A stretch of DNA of 64,000 nt from positions 65,489 through 129,488 of the forward strand of contig JBMNLX010000002.1 of the NCBI GenBank assembly GCA_050953085.1. Direction: 5' to 3'. The DNA is from UBA3946 sp002385755. Its GTDB lineage: Bacteria; Bacillota_I; Bacilli_A; ML615J-28; CAG-698. Of the stretch, positions 16,521-24,716 are shown piece by piece (positions within the stretch are counted from its first letter, which is position 1; each line of letters opens with the position of its first letter). Both the position numbers and the translations under genes were made by a program. The notes beneath the pieces were generated by a model. That model did not search any database. It was not told where the DNA came from and saw only the letters and a program-made list of their open reading frames with translations.

Positions 16521-17378
16521 TTATATTTTGTTGTCGAGAATGAGTAGGAAATGGTCGGATTCCCTTATCAAGTGATCCGCAAGTAGCGGCGCGATCACGG
16601 CCTTGATCTGGCACTCCAGGAGCCCTTCCGTGCCCTGAACGTTAAAGGCGCGGAAATCGGCGACCGCTTTCCGGTTCGCGGCGAGCTGGCCGTCTTTTCC
16701 GGGGGTGACAGAAAGCCTAAGCATTTCTTTAAATCTCTGGGCGAAACCGTCGGCGACGACGATAAGTTCTTCTTCCGTCGGGTCAAGCAACCCGCGGGCA
16801 AACTCGGCGTGTTCTTTCATGATTCTGTTCCAAAAAGCGACGGCGTTGGCGTCGGAAGCGAGCGGCGTCCCTCTTTCCAGGTTTTCCAGATGATCCAGGA
16901 ATTCAAGCGCCTCGCGGCGGATATGGTCAATTAAAAGCGGGTAGTTAAACGTGAACAGGCGACAGGCCAAAAATTCATTCAATACTTTCGTCTTATAGCG
17001 GATAATAACCCGGGTGGCGGAAATGGCGTCGTTGTTCAGCCGGCGGACGCTATCGGTCACGTCTGCGAAATCAGCCGCTTGCCTTTTGCTCAGACTCGTT
17101 TCCGTCGCCGTTATTTCCGTGTTGAAAGAAAAACGCGTCAAAGCCCCGGTTTTTTGCTCGGCCTTAAGCGTATATGGAGTCACGGCGTCGGGCAGGATGT
17201 CGACGCGGCCGGCGGCGAGTTTGACCGCGCGTCCCAGCAACTCGCTGAAATAACTATGAATTCTTTCTCCTTCCGCCACTAAATCGGCGTTAACCGGCAA
17301 AAGCGCGGCGGCGATAAAAAAGGCGTGTTCTTTCATAATTCTTAAAAAGAACAAATTTAACTTTAAAGATCTTTCCAC
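16521..17378 (-). CDS. DUF2935 protein, 285 aa
   Basis: The protein is all helical with two similar halves: HAFFIAAALLP...EGERIHSYF in the first, and KEHAEFARGLLDPTEEELI in the second. The paired His/Glu pattern resembles a ferritin-like four-helix bundle, so metal binding is possible. DUF2935 proteins are common in sporulating Clostridia and Bacilli, and their function is unknown. It stands alone. The ATG at 17378 is weakly supported by upstream sequence. Confidence 0.8.
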   Translation of the reverse strand: MERSLKLNLFFLRIMKEHAFFIAAALLPVNADLVAEGERIHSYFSELLGRAVKLAAGRVDILPDAVTPYTLKAEQKTGALTRFSFNTEITATETSLSKRQAADFADVTDSVRRLNNDAISATRVIIRYKTKVLNEFLACRLFTFNYPLLIDHIRREALEFLDHLENLERGTPLASDANAVAFWNRIMKEHAEFARGLLDPTEEELIVVADGFAQRFKEMLRLSVTPGKDGQLAANRKAVADFRAFNVQGTEGLLECQIKAVIAPLLADHLIRESDHFLLILDNKI

Positions 17379-17451
17379 ATAACCCTTGTATGTCTCGATA
17401 ATAATTCCCTCCTCGGGTAATTATATGCGCGCATCTCCCGGACAATGCAAA

Positions 17452-17480
17452 TAAAAACCGCTCGCGCAGGCAAGCGGTTA
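17452..17480 (-). terminator. serS terminator
   Basis: AACCGCT and AGCGGTT pair with a U-tract on the minus strand, overlapping the serS stop. Confidence 0.65.
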
Positions 17481-18767
17481 TTTATCAATGACCTCAATAC
17501 GGCTCTTTCCGCCCATATAAGGCCGTAAAACCTCCGGAATATTGACGCTTCCGTCCGGCTGAAGGTGATTTTCAAGCAAGGCGATCAGCATCCGGGGCGG
17601 CGCGGCGACGGTATTGTTTAAAGTGTGGGCGAAATAATTCCCGTCCTCGCCGCTGATTCTGATTCCCAAACGGCGGGCCTGGGCGTCGCCGAGATTCGAG
17701 CAACTCCCGACCTCGAAATATTTCTGCTGGCGTGGACTCCACGCCTCGACGTCGACGCTTTTTACCTTCAAGTCGGCCAAATCGCCGCTGCAGCATTCCA
17801 AAACCCGGACCGGGATTCCGAGGCTAACGAAAAACTCGACGGCATAGCGGTAGAGTTTTTCAAACCAGGCGGGGGAATCTTCCGGCTCGCAAACGACGAT
17901 CATCTCCTGCTTTTCGAACTGATGAATGCGGTAAATCCCCCTTTCCTCAATTCCGTGAGCGCCCTTTTCTTTCCGGAAACAAGGCGAGTAACTAGTATAG
18001 GTATAGGGGAGTTTATCTTTTTCGAGAATGGCGTCGATAAATTTCCCGATCATCGAGTGCTCGCTCGTCCCAATCAAGTAAAGGTCTTCGCCCTCGACTT
18101 TATACATCATCGCGTCCATCTCCGCGAAACTCATAACGCCGCTTACGACCCGGCCGCGGATCATAAACGGCGGGACGCAGTAGGTAAAGCCGCGGTCGAT
18201 CATAAAATCGCGGGCGTACGTTAAAATCGCGGAATGCAGGCGGGCGACGTCGCCCTCAAGGTAATAAAACCCGTGACCGGAAACGCGCCGGGCGCTTTCC
18301 AAATCAATCCCGCCGAGACGCTCGATAATGTCGATATGATAGGGAACCGGGAAATCGGGAACGCGCGGTTCAAGGAACCGCTCTCGCTCGACATTGTCCC
18401 GATCGTCCCGGCCGATCGGCACCGTCGGATCGATAATGTTCGGGATAACGAGCATGATCTCGTTTACCCGCTCCGCCATGGCTTTTTCTTTCTCGCCGAG
18501 CGCGGCGATTCTTTTATTTATTTCGATAATTTCCATTTTCATTGCTTCCGCTTCTTCGCGCCGCTTCGCGCGCATCAACTCGCCGATGCGGGCGCTTTTT
18601 TCGTTCCGCTCGCGCCGCAGGTCATCGCCTTCCCGCTTCACCTTGCGCAGTTTCTCGTCAAGAACGAGAACCTCGTCAACCAACGGCAGTTTTTCGTCCT
18701 GGAATTTCTTCCTGATATTTTCCCGAACCATATCCGGGTCGGCGCGTAATAACTTGATGTCAATCAT
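17478..18767 (-). CDS. serS: Seryl-tRNA synthetase
   Basis: This 429-aa class II synthetase charges tRNA-Ser. An N-terminal coiled-coil arm (about 1-105, rich in Lys, Glu and Arg) binds the long variable arm of tRNA-Ser. The catalytic core has motif 2 around YSPCFRKEKGAHG and motif 3 near the end in GNYFAHTLNNTVAAPPRMLIALLE (only partly cited). The frame runs further upstream, but the ATG at 18767 with AGGAGGTATAG before it begins MIDIKLLRADPD, the standard SerRS start. A 112-nt leader with a terminator-like hairpin precedes it. Confidence 0.95.
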   Translation of the reverse strand: MIDIKLLRADPDMVRENIRKKFQDEKLPLVDEVLVLDEKLRKVKREGDDLRRERNEKSARIGELMRAKRREEAEAMKMEIIEINKRIAALGEKEKAMAERVNEIMLVIPNIIDPTVPIGRDDRDNVERERFLEPRVPDFPVPYHIDIIERLGGIDLESARRVSGHGFYYLEGDVARLHSAILTYARDFMIDRGFTYCVPPFMIRGRVVSGVMSFAEMDAMMYKVEGEDLYLIGTSEHSMIGKFIDAILEKDKLPYTYTSYSPCFRKEKGAHGIEERGIYRIHQFEKQEMIVVCEPEDSPAWFEKLYRYAVEFFVSLGIPVRVLECCSGDLADLKVKSVDVEAWSPRQQKYFEVGSCSNLGDAQARRLGIRISGEDGNYFAHTLNNTVAAPPRMLIALLENHLQPDGSVNIPEVLRPYMGGKSRIEVIDK

Positions 18768-18781
18768 TTCTATACCTCCTT

Positions 18782-18879
18782 GTAAAAAAAAAACCTTTCC
18801 GGGAAAAGGGAGGACAAGTCCAACCGGCAAGCGAAAACGCCGCGCCGGATTCGGTTTGCCCGGCCAAAAGTCGGATGTT
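18782..18879 (-). promoter_or_regulatory. serS leader with terminator-like hairpin
   Basis: The 5' leader holds several small hairpins. One, at about 18791-18806, is CCTTT/AAAGG followed by ten U. A CCTCC segment upstream could also pair with the serS ribosome site. It lacks the T-box core sequence and is too short for a full T-box. Confidence 0.4.
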
Positions 18880-18885
18880 TTATAT

Positions 18886-18914
18886 ATTATATAATTATTA
18901 TGGGGATTTGTCAA
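18886..18914 (-). promoter_or_regulatory. serS promoter
   Basis: TTGACA (18909-18914) and TATAAT (18886-18891) with 17 bases between: perfect consensus. The -35 lies at the edge of the IS481-like remnant. Confidence 0.9.
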
Positions 18915-19493
18915 AGGGTACGAATAGGGTATTACGTCAACAGATCAAAAGCCAAAAAGCCCTACAAGCCTAAAAAATACCACACACCGGAGCTTTTGGG
19001 TGAAAAGATGCAATTAGACGTGAAATATATCCCAAGAGAATGTAACGCGAACGAGAATGACGATAATCGATATTATCAGTACACGATCATCGATGAAGCT
19101 AGCAGGGAGAGGTTTATCTATGCCTATAATGAGCTTTCATCGTTTTGTTCCGTAGACTTTTTGTACAGAGCCCTGTGTTACTTCGGATACGCGCCAAAGA
19201 TTATTCAAACCGATAACGGTCAAGAATTCTCGTACTTTCAGGAAACCCAGAGAGTTCACCCGTTTGATCTAGCGTGTGAGAAACTTGGAATCCTGCATAA
19301 AACTATCAAACCCAGGACCCCAAGGCATAACGGGAAAGTAGAACGAAGCCATAGAAGCGATAATGAACGATTCTATCGGACTTTAAAATTTTACAGTTTT
19401 GAAGATCTTCAAAAACAGATGATATGCGAAAAAACGGCATGTATTAGCAAAGAATTCTCCGAAAATAAAAAAAGAGATACTATATTCATATAG
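18900..19493 (+). pseudogene. IS481-like transposase remnant
   Basis: A DDE integrase core is clear: the first Asp in MQLDVKYIP, the second in IQTDNGQEF, and the Glu in RHNGKVERSH. The part before it matches only the linker (KKPYKPKKYHTPELLGEK), so the N-terminal helix-turn-helix domains are missing. After YSFEDLQKQM the expected C-terminal 30-40 residues (RYN...P..LGW.SP) are replaced by unrelated sequence. No ribosome site or terminal inverted repeats are seen. It is a dead fragment of a mobile element, left between serS and a small-protein gene. Confidence 0.85.
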
Positions 19494-19503
19494 TATCTTT
19501 TTC
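19466..19503. terminator. Bidirectional terminator
   Basis: AGATACTA pairs with TAGTATCT around an eight-base loop with A and T tracts on the two sides. It closes the small Gly/Phe-rich gene on the minus strand. Confidence 0.65.
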
Positions 19504-19534
19504 AAACGCCCAACCGGCATCGCCAAAATATCGT

Positions 19535-19777
19535 TTAAAAGAACGGGTATGGGTACGGAAACGGGGAATAAAATGCCGGGAATGGTCTAATAAATGGCCT
19601 GGGCGTTAATAGAGCCCCCGCCGCAAGTCCGGTCAGAAAAGGCACTCCAAAGCCGCGACCGAAACCGAATCCGCGGCCGAAGCCAAAGCCGGGAAAAAAC
19701 CCGCCCCCGGGACCGATTCTGCCGAAACCAAGTCTTAGATTATTATTATCATAAGAATATGCCTGATATGGGTTCAT
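19535..19777 (-). CDS. Gly/Phe/Pro-rich small protein, 80 aa, coat-like
   Basis: The ATG at 19777 has AAAGGAGGG seven bases upstream. After MNPYQAYSYDNNN the sequence is low complexity: GF and GFGRGF repeats, one short hydrophobic stretch (LTGLAAGALL), then PF, YSPFPYPYPFF at the end. Such Gly/Tyr/Pro-rich small proteins are often found among spore coat or surface proteins of Bacillota. That role is a guess from composition only. It is a single gene with its own terminator. Confidence 0.65.
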   Translation of the reverse strand: MNPYQAYSYDNNNLRLGFGRIGPGGGFFPGFGFGRGFGFGRGFGVPFLTGLAAGALLTPRPFIRPFPAFYSPFPYPYPFF

Positions 19778-19877
19778 TGCGTTCCCTCCTTTGTATGTTA
19801 TTACAATATAGAGTATTAACGCCAAGGCAAAAGCGTATGTTTATTTGCCCGAAATCTTTCCTTCTCACTTATAAATT

Positions 19878-19911
19878 AAAAAAAAGCAATATGAAGATTA
19901 TTTCATATTGC
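19878..19911 (-). terminator. Terminator of XRE-membrane gene
   Basis: GCAATATGAA and TTCATATTGC pair around six bases, followed by eight U on the minus strand. Confidence 0.85.
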
Positions 19912-19934
19912 CGGGAGCGTTCTTTATCAAGCTT

Positions 19935-20645
19935 TTAATAATCTGATTTGAGTTTAACTTTTTCATAAATTCTGTAACCCAAAACCCCGCCGTGCAATAA
20001 AAACATCATTATCAAGCCCGAGCCGATCCGCGTCGACGCGATGATCAAAGCGAATAGCGCGAAAAAAGCCGCCGTAGCCGCGATTATCGCCAAGATAAAC
20101 TCCGCCTTTCTTTTGGTCCGGTATTGGTCCGGCCTTAACTTCACGAACTCCAAAACGCCAAAGGCTATATGGGCAAGCAAGGCGATAAACGACACCCATA
20201 CCGAAAAAATAAACAAAAATGACAAAAACGATTCGCTGGTCATATTAAAAAGCACCTTGTAGCCGGAAATATGAAAGGTGAGCGTTTCCGCGAACGGATC
20301 AAACCATGGCGACAAACTCCCTTCAATCAACAAAAAAGTCAGCGCGTAAAATATAATTCCCAAAACCGCCGCGAAAAAAGCGAAGCAAGCGTTAAACGCG
20401 TTGGGTTTAACCCCATCCGGGTTCCGCGGCTCTTCCGCCACGACTTCGACATCTTCGAAAAGATCGGTAATTTTTAAGTCCAAAGCGTTGGCGAGCTGCG
20501 GTAAAATATTCATCTCCGGATTACCGCGGTTGGTTTCCCATTTGCTTACCGTTTTGACGCTAATAAATAACTTATCGGCCAATTCCTGTTGCGTCATGCC
20601 TAATTCTTTTCTGCGGGCGGCGATTCTATTGCCAAGTTTTATCAT
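19935..20645 (-). CDS. XRE-type regulator with membrane domain, 236 aa
   Basis: The ATG at 20645, with CAGGAGG upstream, begins MIKLGNRIAARRKELGMTQ; the frame before it is not plausible. Residues 1-65 are a Cro/CI helix-turn-helix (QQELADKLFISVKTVSKWE). Then come four hydrophobic segments (about 85-235). Such HTH-membrane proteins are thought to link an envelope signal to transcription. The target is unknown. It is not part of the duplicated block to its right and is unrelated in sequence to the XRE-membrane genes there outside the HTH. Confidence 0.8.
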   Translation of the reverse strand: MIKLGNRIAARRKELGMTQQELADKLFISVKTVSKWETNRGNPEMNILPQLANALDLKITDLFEDVEVVAEEPRNPDGVKPNAFNACFAFFAAVLGIIFYALTFLLIEGSLSPWFDPFAETLTFHISGYKVLFNMTSESFLSFLFIFSVWVSFIALLAHIAFGVLEFVKLRPDQYRTKRKAEFILAIIAATAAFFALFALIIASTRIGSGLIMMFLLHGGVLGYRIYEKVKLKSDY

Positions 20646-20664
20646 AACAAACCTCCTGCACAAT

Positions 20665-20693
20665 ATTATAATAAATCTCGCGAAATAAAACAA
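20665..20693 (-). promoter_or_regulatory. Promoter of XRE-membrane gene
   Basis: TTGTTT (20688-20693) and TATAAT (20665-20670), 17-base spacer, minus strand. Confidence 0.6.
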
Positions 20694-20812
20694 TCTATTC
20701 TTCGGTTTATTATATGTATGCGAAACGTAGACTATAATATTTTTATATAAACGCGCCTTTCCGCGCGCGGATTCTGTCAATAATCGTTCGAAAATCGTTT
20801 ACGGGATATACC

Positions 20813-21211
20813 TTGTCGTTTGAACGGGGCGGGACTAAATACCGACATTTTTTCGTGTATTCCTTGGAAATCACTAGTCCCGAAATTAATCTTAAGCCGG
20901 CCAAGGCGGCGGGAAGCATCGGCATACTCTACGTGAACAAAACCGGGGCCGACCTCGCGATTAATCTTTCGGAGACTCACGTAACCAATAATTCCGCCTA
21001 CGCCTCGCCAATAATTGACGCCGACGGTGAAGTAATCGCCGTCATCGGTGTCTTCGATAGCGGCCGGACGATAACCGTCCCGAAAGACGGCGCGTTATGG
21101 GCGCCAGCGTATCTTGACGGGCCGGTCGCGGGGAACGTCAACTCCTGTAACATCAATGTAAAATCTCAGTGGCAGGCGGGAGATATTATTTTAATCGAAA
21201 AATGGGATTAA
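20813..21211 (+). CDS. Beta-rich protein of unknown function (copy 1)
   Basis: The open frame uses a TTG at 20813 and would give 132 aa; no clear ribosome site is seen. The left border of the duplicated block falls three bases inside it, so the original gene may have been longer or may start at the GTG used in copy 2. The sequence is rich in Val, Ile, Asn and Gly with a likely beta fold (SIGILYVNKTGADLAINL, ASPIIDADGEVIAVI). It ends before a good terminator. It may be the C-terminal part of a larger protein. I do not recognise it. Confidence 0.5.
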   Translation: MSFERGGTKYRHFFVYSLEITSPEINLKPAKAAGSIGILYVNKTGADLAINLSETHVTNNSAYASPIIDADGEVIAVIGVFDSGRTITVPKDGALWAPAYLDGPVAGNVNSCNINVKSQWQAGDIILIEKWD

Positions 21212-21224
21212 GCCTCTTTAACAT

Positions 21225-21258
21225 TAAAAAAGCCCTCGTTATTGCGGGCTTTTTTTTA
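21225..21258 (+). terminator. Terminator after beta-rich gene (copy 1)
   Basis: AAAAAGCCC pairs with GGGCTTTTT, with a long T-tract. Confidence 0.8.
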
Positions 21259-21335
21259 ATGCCGGCTAAAATATTACACATGGCGTTTTGTTCAAATATA
21301 AAAATTTGCTTCGCTTCATAGAAAAATTTTCGCAT

Positions 21336-21374
21336 AAGAAAAACGGCTTTGAATAACATCAAAACCGTTTTTTA
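21336..21374 (-). terminator. Terminator of XRE-TPR gene (copy 1)
   Basis: AAAACGG and CCGTTTT pair around an 18-base partly paired loop, with a U-tract on the minus strand. Confidence 0.65.
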
Positions 21375-21380
21375 TCTGCT

Positions 21381-22454
21381 TTATTCACGATGCTTTTTTA
21401 CGATTTCTCGGTATGCCGGGCTATCCTTAACCGAGGGCGAAAGATATTTTTCCACGCCTTTAATATAATCCGCAAAGAAATCGGCGCTTATTTCCGTCAT
21501 CAGCTTCCGGTTAAGATATGTTTTTACAAGCTTGTGTTCCCGCGCCAAAATCCCGACCCGCCAGGCGGCGCTATATTCTTGCTCACAACATCCTATGACA
21601 AATTCGTCGTCGTAACCAGCCGCGGCGGTCTTGCTTCGGGCGACGCCCCAGAACGCAAGCGCCATTAAGTGAAACGTTGCGAAATCTTCTTCGACGGGAT
21701 ATTGGGCAAGCGCCTTGCCGATTTTTAAGATTTTCTCCTTTTTCTCCGAAGACGAGAGCGCTTTATCGTAAAGCGCGGACTTTGCGAGTTTGTCGGCCGC
21801 AAAATCGGCAAGCTCATACATATTAAGCGTTAACTGCCGATAAAAATCGTCGGTATCCTTAGCGTATAATTGTTCGATTCTTTGCTCGGAAGCGTGATAA
21901 AATGACGGGAAATTTTCCAAAAGCTTAATGGCCGCTTTGGTATTTCCGCCGGCGTGCAGGACTTTAGCTTTATAGGTAATGGCATCAAGTCTTAACTTTT
22001 CGTCGTTACAGCCGCTTAAGACGGTATCGCATATTTTGTTGATCTCGTCGGCGCCGGCCGCCAATTCCTCGGGATCGTTGTCGGCAAGGCCGCCCGCAAG
22101 TTCGTAAACATAGAACATCATGATCCGGTAATCGTTCGGGTATTTTTTCCTCCCCTCAACGATCAATTCCTTGGCTTCCGCATGGCCGGATGCGCTTTTC
22201 AGCTGACGGTATTTCGTCAGCAGGGCTTGAATCTCGTTTTCAATGACGGCGGCGTCGTAACCCAATAGCTCGTCGACGCTGACTTTAAAATAATAAGACA
22301 ACGGGAAAATCAGGGTGATATCCGGATAACTGTCGCCCGTTTCCCATTTGCTTATCGCCGCGCAGGAAACATTGAGAACATCGGCAAGTTGTTCCTGGGT
22401 AATGCCGCGTTCGCGACGCAATCTTCGGATATTCTCGCCAATTTTTAACTCCAT
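21381..22454 (-). CDS. XRE regulator with TPR-like helical domain (copy 1)
   Basis: This 357-aa protein has an N-terminal Cro/CI helix-turn-helix (about 1-65: IGENIRRLRRERGITQEQLADVLN, cited in part) and a long helical C-terminal domain (about 75-355) with TPR-like pairs of helices. This layout recalls peptide-responsive regulators of the RRNPP group and the common HTH-TPR regulators of Clostridia. It is identical in sequence to the copy 2 protein, so the duplication is recent or the gene is constrained. The ATG at 22454 follows GGAGG. The target is unknown. Confidence 0.85.
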   Translation of the reverse strand: MELKIGENIRRLRRERGITQEQLADVLNVSCAAISKWETGDSYPDITLIFPLSYYFKVSVDELLGYDAAVIENEIQALLTKYRQLKSASGHAEAKELIVEGRKKYPNDYRIMMFYVYELAGGLADNDPEELAAGADEINKICDTVLSGCNDEKLRLDAITYKAKVLHAGGNTKAAIKLLENFPSFYHASEQRIEQLYAKDTDDFYRQLTLNMYELADFAADKLAKSALYDKALSSSEKKEKILKIGKALAQYPVEEDFATFHLMALAFWGVARSKTAAAGYDDEFVIGCCEQEYSAAWRVGILAREHKLVKTYLNRKLMTEISADFFADYIKGVEKYLSPSVKDSPAYREIVKKHRE

Positions 22455-22591
22455 TTAAACCTCCGTTTTTATTTTTTTGAAAACGGCGCCTGTTTTCAAT
22501 AACATTATATTATCGCCAGATAATATTGTCCATGGAACAAAAGTAAAACTCTATTTAACCGGAGGTTAATATTATTAATCGCTGATTATTA

Positions 22592-22885
22592 TTAAAGTTC
22601 CATGATATGGCGAAGAACGCGCAATTCGCTCCCGAATTGAATTATTCGTTCGGCGCAGTCATGCCGGAAACCGAGTTTTTCATAAAAACGGCGCGCGCGA
22701 TGGTTTTCTTCCAAGACCCATAATTCCGCTTTCTTAAAGCCTTGTTTCCGAATCTCGCTCACTCCCCAAGTCAATAATTCCGCCCCCAAACCCTGACGCC
22801 AATAGGGGGGAAGAATATAAACGTAAATCTCAATCAACGACTCTTCGAATCCCGTGATAAAGGCTAAGCTGCATCCCGGTTTCAC
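22592..22885 (-). pseudogene. GNAT acetyltransferase fragment (copy 1)
   Basis: Only the C-terminal acetyl-CoA-binding half of a GNAT is present: IYVYILPPYWRQGLGAELL, then LWVLEENHRARRFYEKLGF. About 70 N-terminal residues expected for the family are missing. The preceding sequence encodes an unrelated hydrophobic stretch. Copy 1 uses a GTG at 22885 and differs from copy 2 by a 4-bp indel that changes the frame upstream. It is probably not active. Confidence 0.7.
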
Positions 22886-22985
22886 CGTCGGTTACCCTTC
22901 CCATCATCACTTTAATGAACACAAAAATGATCAAACCCGTAAGCAAAATAAGCAAAACAAAGTATGACGCTAAGAAAAAAAGGGG

Positions 22986-23363
22986 TTACTTTTTCTCAAC
23001 GAAAAATTTAAAATACTCCATTTGTTCCTGGGTTTTGTTTCGAAATTTCTCCTCGTTTACCTCGGGATCATCAGCGAATACGAACTCCGATTCCATCGTG
23101 AACGCCACTTTTCCATCCTCTTCGGAAAAACGGTTCACGCACCTGTTCCACACCCCTTCAATCTCGTAAACGACGATCAATTCGCCCGGCAAATCGCACG
23201 ACTCGATCGTTTCTTTCATCACGACTTCTTTTTCTCCCATGTTGTAACTAAAGACAGTCTCGCTTCCCGGCGATAAAGTCCGGTTCATAATCATCAGTTT
23301 CAAAAACGCGTCAGTCACCTTTTTCAGATCGGCATCAATGATTACCGCGCATTGATATTTCAT
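22986..23363 (-). CDS. SRPBCC-domain protein, 125 aa (copy 1)
   Basis: The ATG at 23363, just after AGAGGTG, begins MKYQCAVIIDADLKKV. The protein has the START/SRPBCC pattern of a long beta sheet wrapped round a C-terminal helix: IIDADLKKVTDAF at the start, TESEFVF-like strands in the middle and a long helix at the end (EEKFRNKTQEQMEYFKFFV). Such folds bind small hydrophobic ligands. The ligand is unknown. It is duplicated intact in copy 2. Confidence 0.7.
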   Translation of the reverse strand: MKYQCAVIIDADLKKVTDAFLKLMIMNRTLSPGSETVFSYNMGEKEVVMKETIESCDLPGELIVVYEIEGVWNRCVNRFSEEDGKVAFTMESEFVFADDPEVNEEKFRNKTQEQMEYFKFFVEKK

Positions 23364-23449
23364 AAACACCTCTTTTTTATAGTAGATTCATTGCCGGTTG
23401 ACACACCTATCACAATTATCTTTTATTATAACATTTATTTTTTTAAAAG

Positions 23450-23473
23450 AAAACCGCCGATTGGCGGTTTTTG
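23450..23473 (-). terminator. Terminator of LysM gene (copy 1)
   Basis: AAACCGCC and GGCGGTTT pair around a four-base loop, with a U-tract on the minus strand. Confidence 0.7.
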
Positions 23474-23478
23474 TTTTT

Positions 23479-24222
23479 TTACGCGCAAAAATTACAGAAA
23501 AACTGACTGACGATCCCCCTTGTCATAAAATCGGCCATCATGAGTGCCTGCCGTTCCATTTTGTCAAATAATCGGACGTTTTCTTCCAGCCGGTTTTCAA
23601 TAAACAAGGTCGCTTCTTCCAACACGAGATTCAAATGTTCGCCAAACATTTCCCGCCATCTTTTATATCCCCAATAAGGGTTAACCGACGCTAGCGCCCG
23701 CGACATGGCGTCGGCGTTTTGGAACCACGAGCGATTAAGCTCGGCGAATTTTTGATTGTCTCCGGAGAGAGCCGCTTGTACCAATTCCGCCGCGATTGTC
23801 AAATGATCGCGCATTAAGGATGCGAATTCCCGACCGAAGGCGGCGCCGTAGAATTTCGCCAATTGCGCGCCGAAATCCTCGGGGTTTTGTAAAAGTCTCG
23901 CGATCGCAAAATCAAGTTCGGGATTTTCAAAAACGATATCGGAAATAACGATCCGCGTCCAAACGATATGCTGTTCCCACAACATCCTGAAGGCGTTGTT
24001 TAACTCAAGGATTTCCCGGTTTACCGGCAAAGGACCGGGGATTAAATCCTTTTTTCTTTCCGGGATTATTATTAGTTCCCCGGGGCTGAGATTATATTCA
24101 TTAAGATGCGGGTTGGCGGCGCGTAAGTCGCCGACTTCGATCCCAAAAAGGTTGGCGATCATAATCAGCGTTTCGCCGCTTTTCACGGTATAAAACTTCG
24201 CGTTCTCGCGATGATAATTCAT
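23479..24222 (-). CDS. LysM-domain protein, 247 aa (copy 1)
   Basis: Residues 10-55 are a LysM domain (FYTVKSGETLIMIANLFGIE to LSPGELIIIP), which binds peptidoglycan-type glycan. The rest (about 75-240) is helical with Glu, His and aromatic residues: LNNAFRMLWEQHIVWTRIVI, then MRDHLTIAAELVQA. This resembles helical-bundle proteins of Clostridia in which the LysM targets the spore or cell surface. There is no signal peptide, which favours a spore-coat or mother-cell place over secretion. It is duplicated with almost no change. Confidence 0.8.
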   Translation of the reverse strand: MNYHRENAKFYTVKSGETLIMIANLFGIEVGDLRAANPHLNEYNLSPGELIIIPERKKDLIPGPLPVNREILELNNAFRMLWEQHIVWTRIVISDIVFENPELDFAIARLLQNPEDFGAQLAKFYGAAFGREFASLMRDHLTIAAELVQAALSGDNQKFAELNRSWFQNADAMSRALASVNPYWGYKRWREMFGEHLNLVLEEATLFIENRLEENVRLFDKMERQALMMADFMTRGIVSQFFCNFCA

Positions 24223-24425
24223 AATACCTCCCTTCCTATTATATTATGCTTGTCGGGGAGAAAATGTATCGCTGATTCAGTCGCTTATAACCGGTTAAAT
24301 AATTACTTTTCCGTTATCCATAGTATATCTAAAGCGCCTGGGCAAATCAAGAAATGCCTCTCTCAAGGCGCGTTTACGCGTTGTTTTTTGGCTTTCGCGA
24401 AGGCGAATAAAGCCGGAAAAAGGTA

Positions 24426-24453
24426 TTTACTTTTTTCCTGATTGTGTTATAAT
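24426..24453 (+). promoter_or_regulatory. Pyrophosphatase promoter (copy 1)
   Basis: TTTACT (24426-24431) and TATAAT (24448-24453), 16-base spacer. Confidence 0.7.
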
Positions 24454-24459
24454 ATATCA

Positions 24460-24716
24460 CGTATGTTATAGTTACTCGGCCGTAATAAAAACCGCCGGTC
24501 GCGAGGCGGCATGTATTTCGACCGGCAACTGGATTTAAACCGTTTAAATCTTTTTTATTATTCACATCTAAAAACAAATAAAAAAGGTTCGGAATTCCTT
24601 AGGGCTTTGCCGGCACTCCGGCAAGACCCTAGGCGTTTATGTAAGCGTTGCGTTTATTTTATTAATCAAACCCGTTTTTGCTATCGTAATTTTTATCAAG
24701 AAAGGATATGTGAGTT
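24460..24716 (+). promoter_or_regulatory. Structured leader of pyrophosphatase gene (copy 1)
   Basis: This roughly 257-nt leader holds two competing hairpins (CCGCC 24492-24496 with GGCGG 24505-24509, against GCCGGTCG 24494-24501 with CGACCGGC 24519-24526). An AT-rich hairpin with six T (24532-24556) follows, and then a 36-nt near-perfect hairpin (24597-24633). This looks like a riboswitch-type leader, but I cannot match it to a known class. Confidence 0.45.

Noticed and set aside
20743..20815. N-terminal fragment of an acyl-CoA synthetase on the minus strand (DKVYPVNDFRTIIDR)
   Set aside because: The match covers only about 25 residues, ends in a stop and has no start or ribosome site; chance cannot be excluded.
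24460..24716. Cyclic di-GMP or M-box riboswitch before the pyrophosphatase gene
   Set aside because: The conserved cores of these classes are not found; only unlabelled hairpins are seen.
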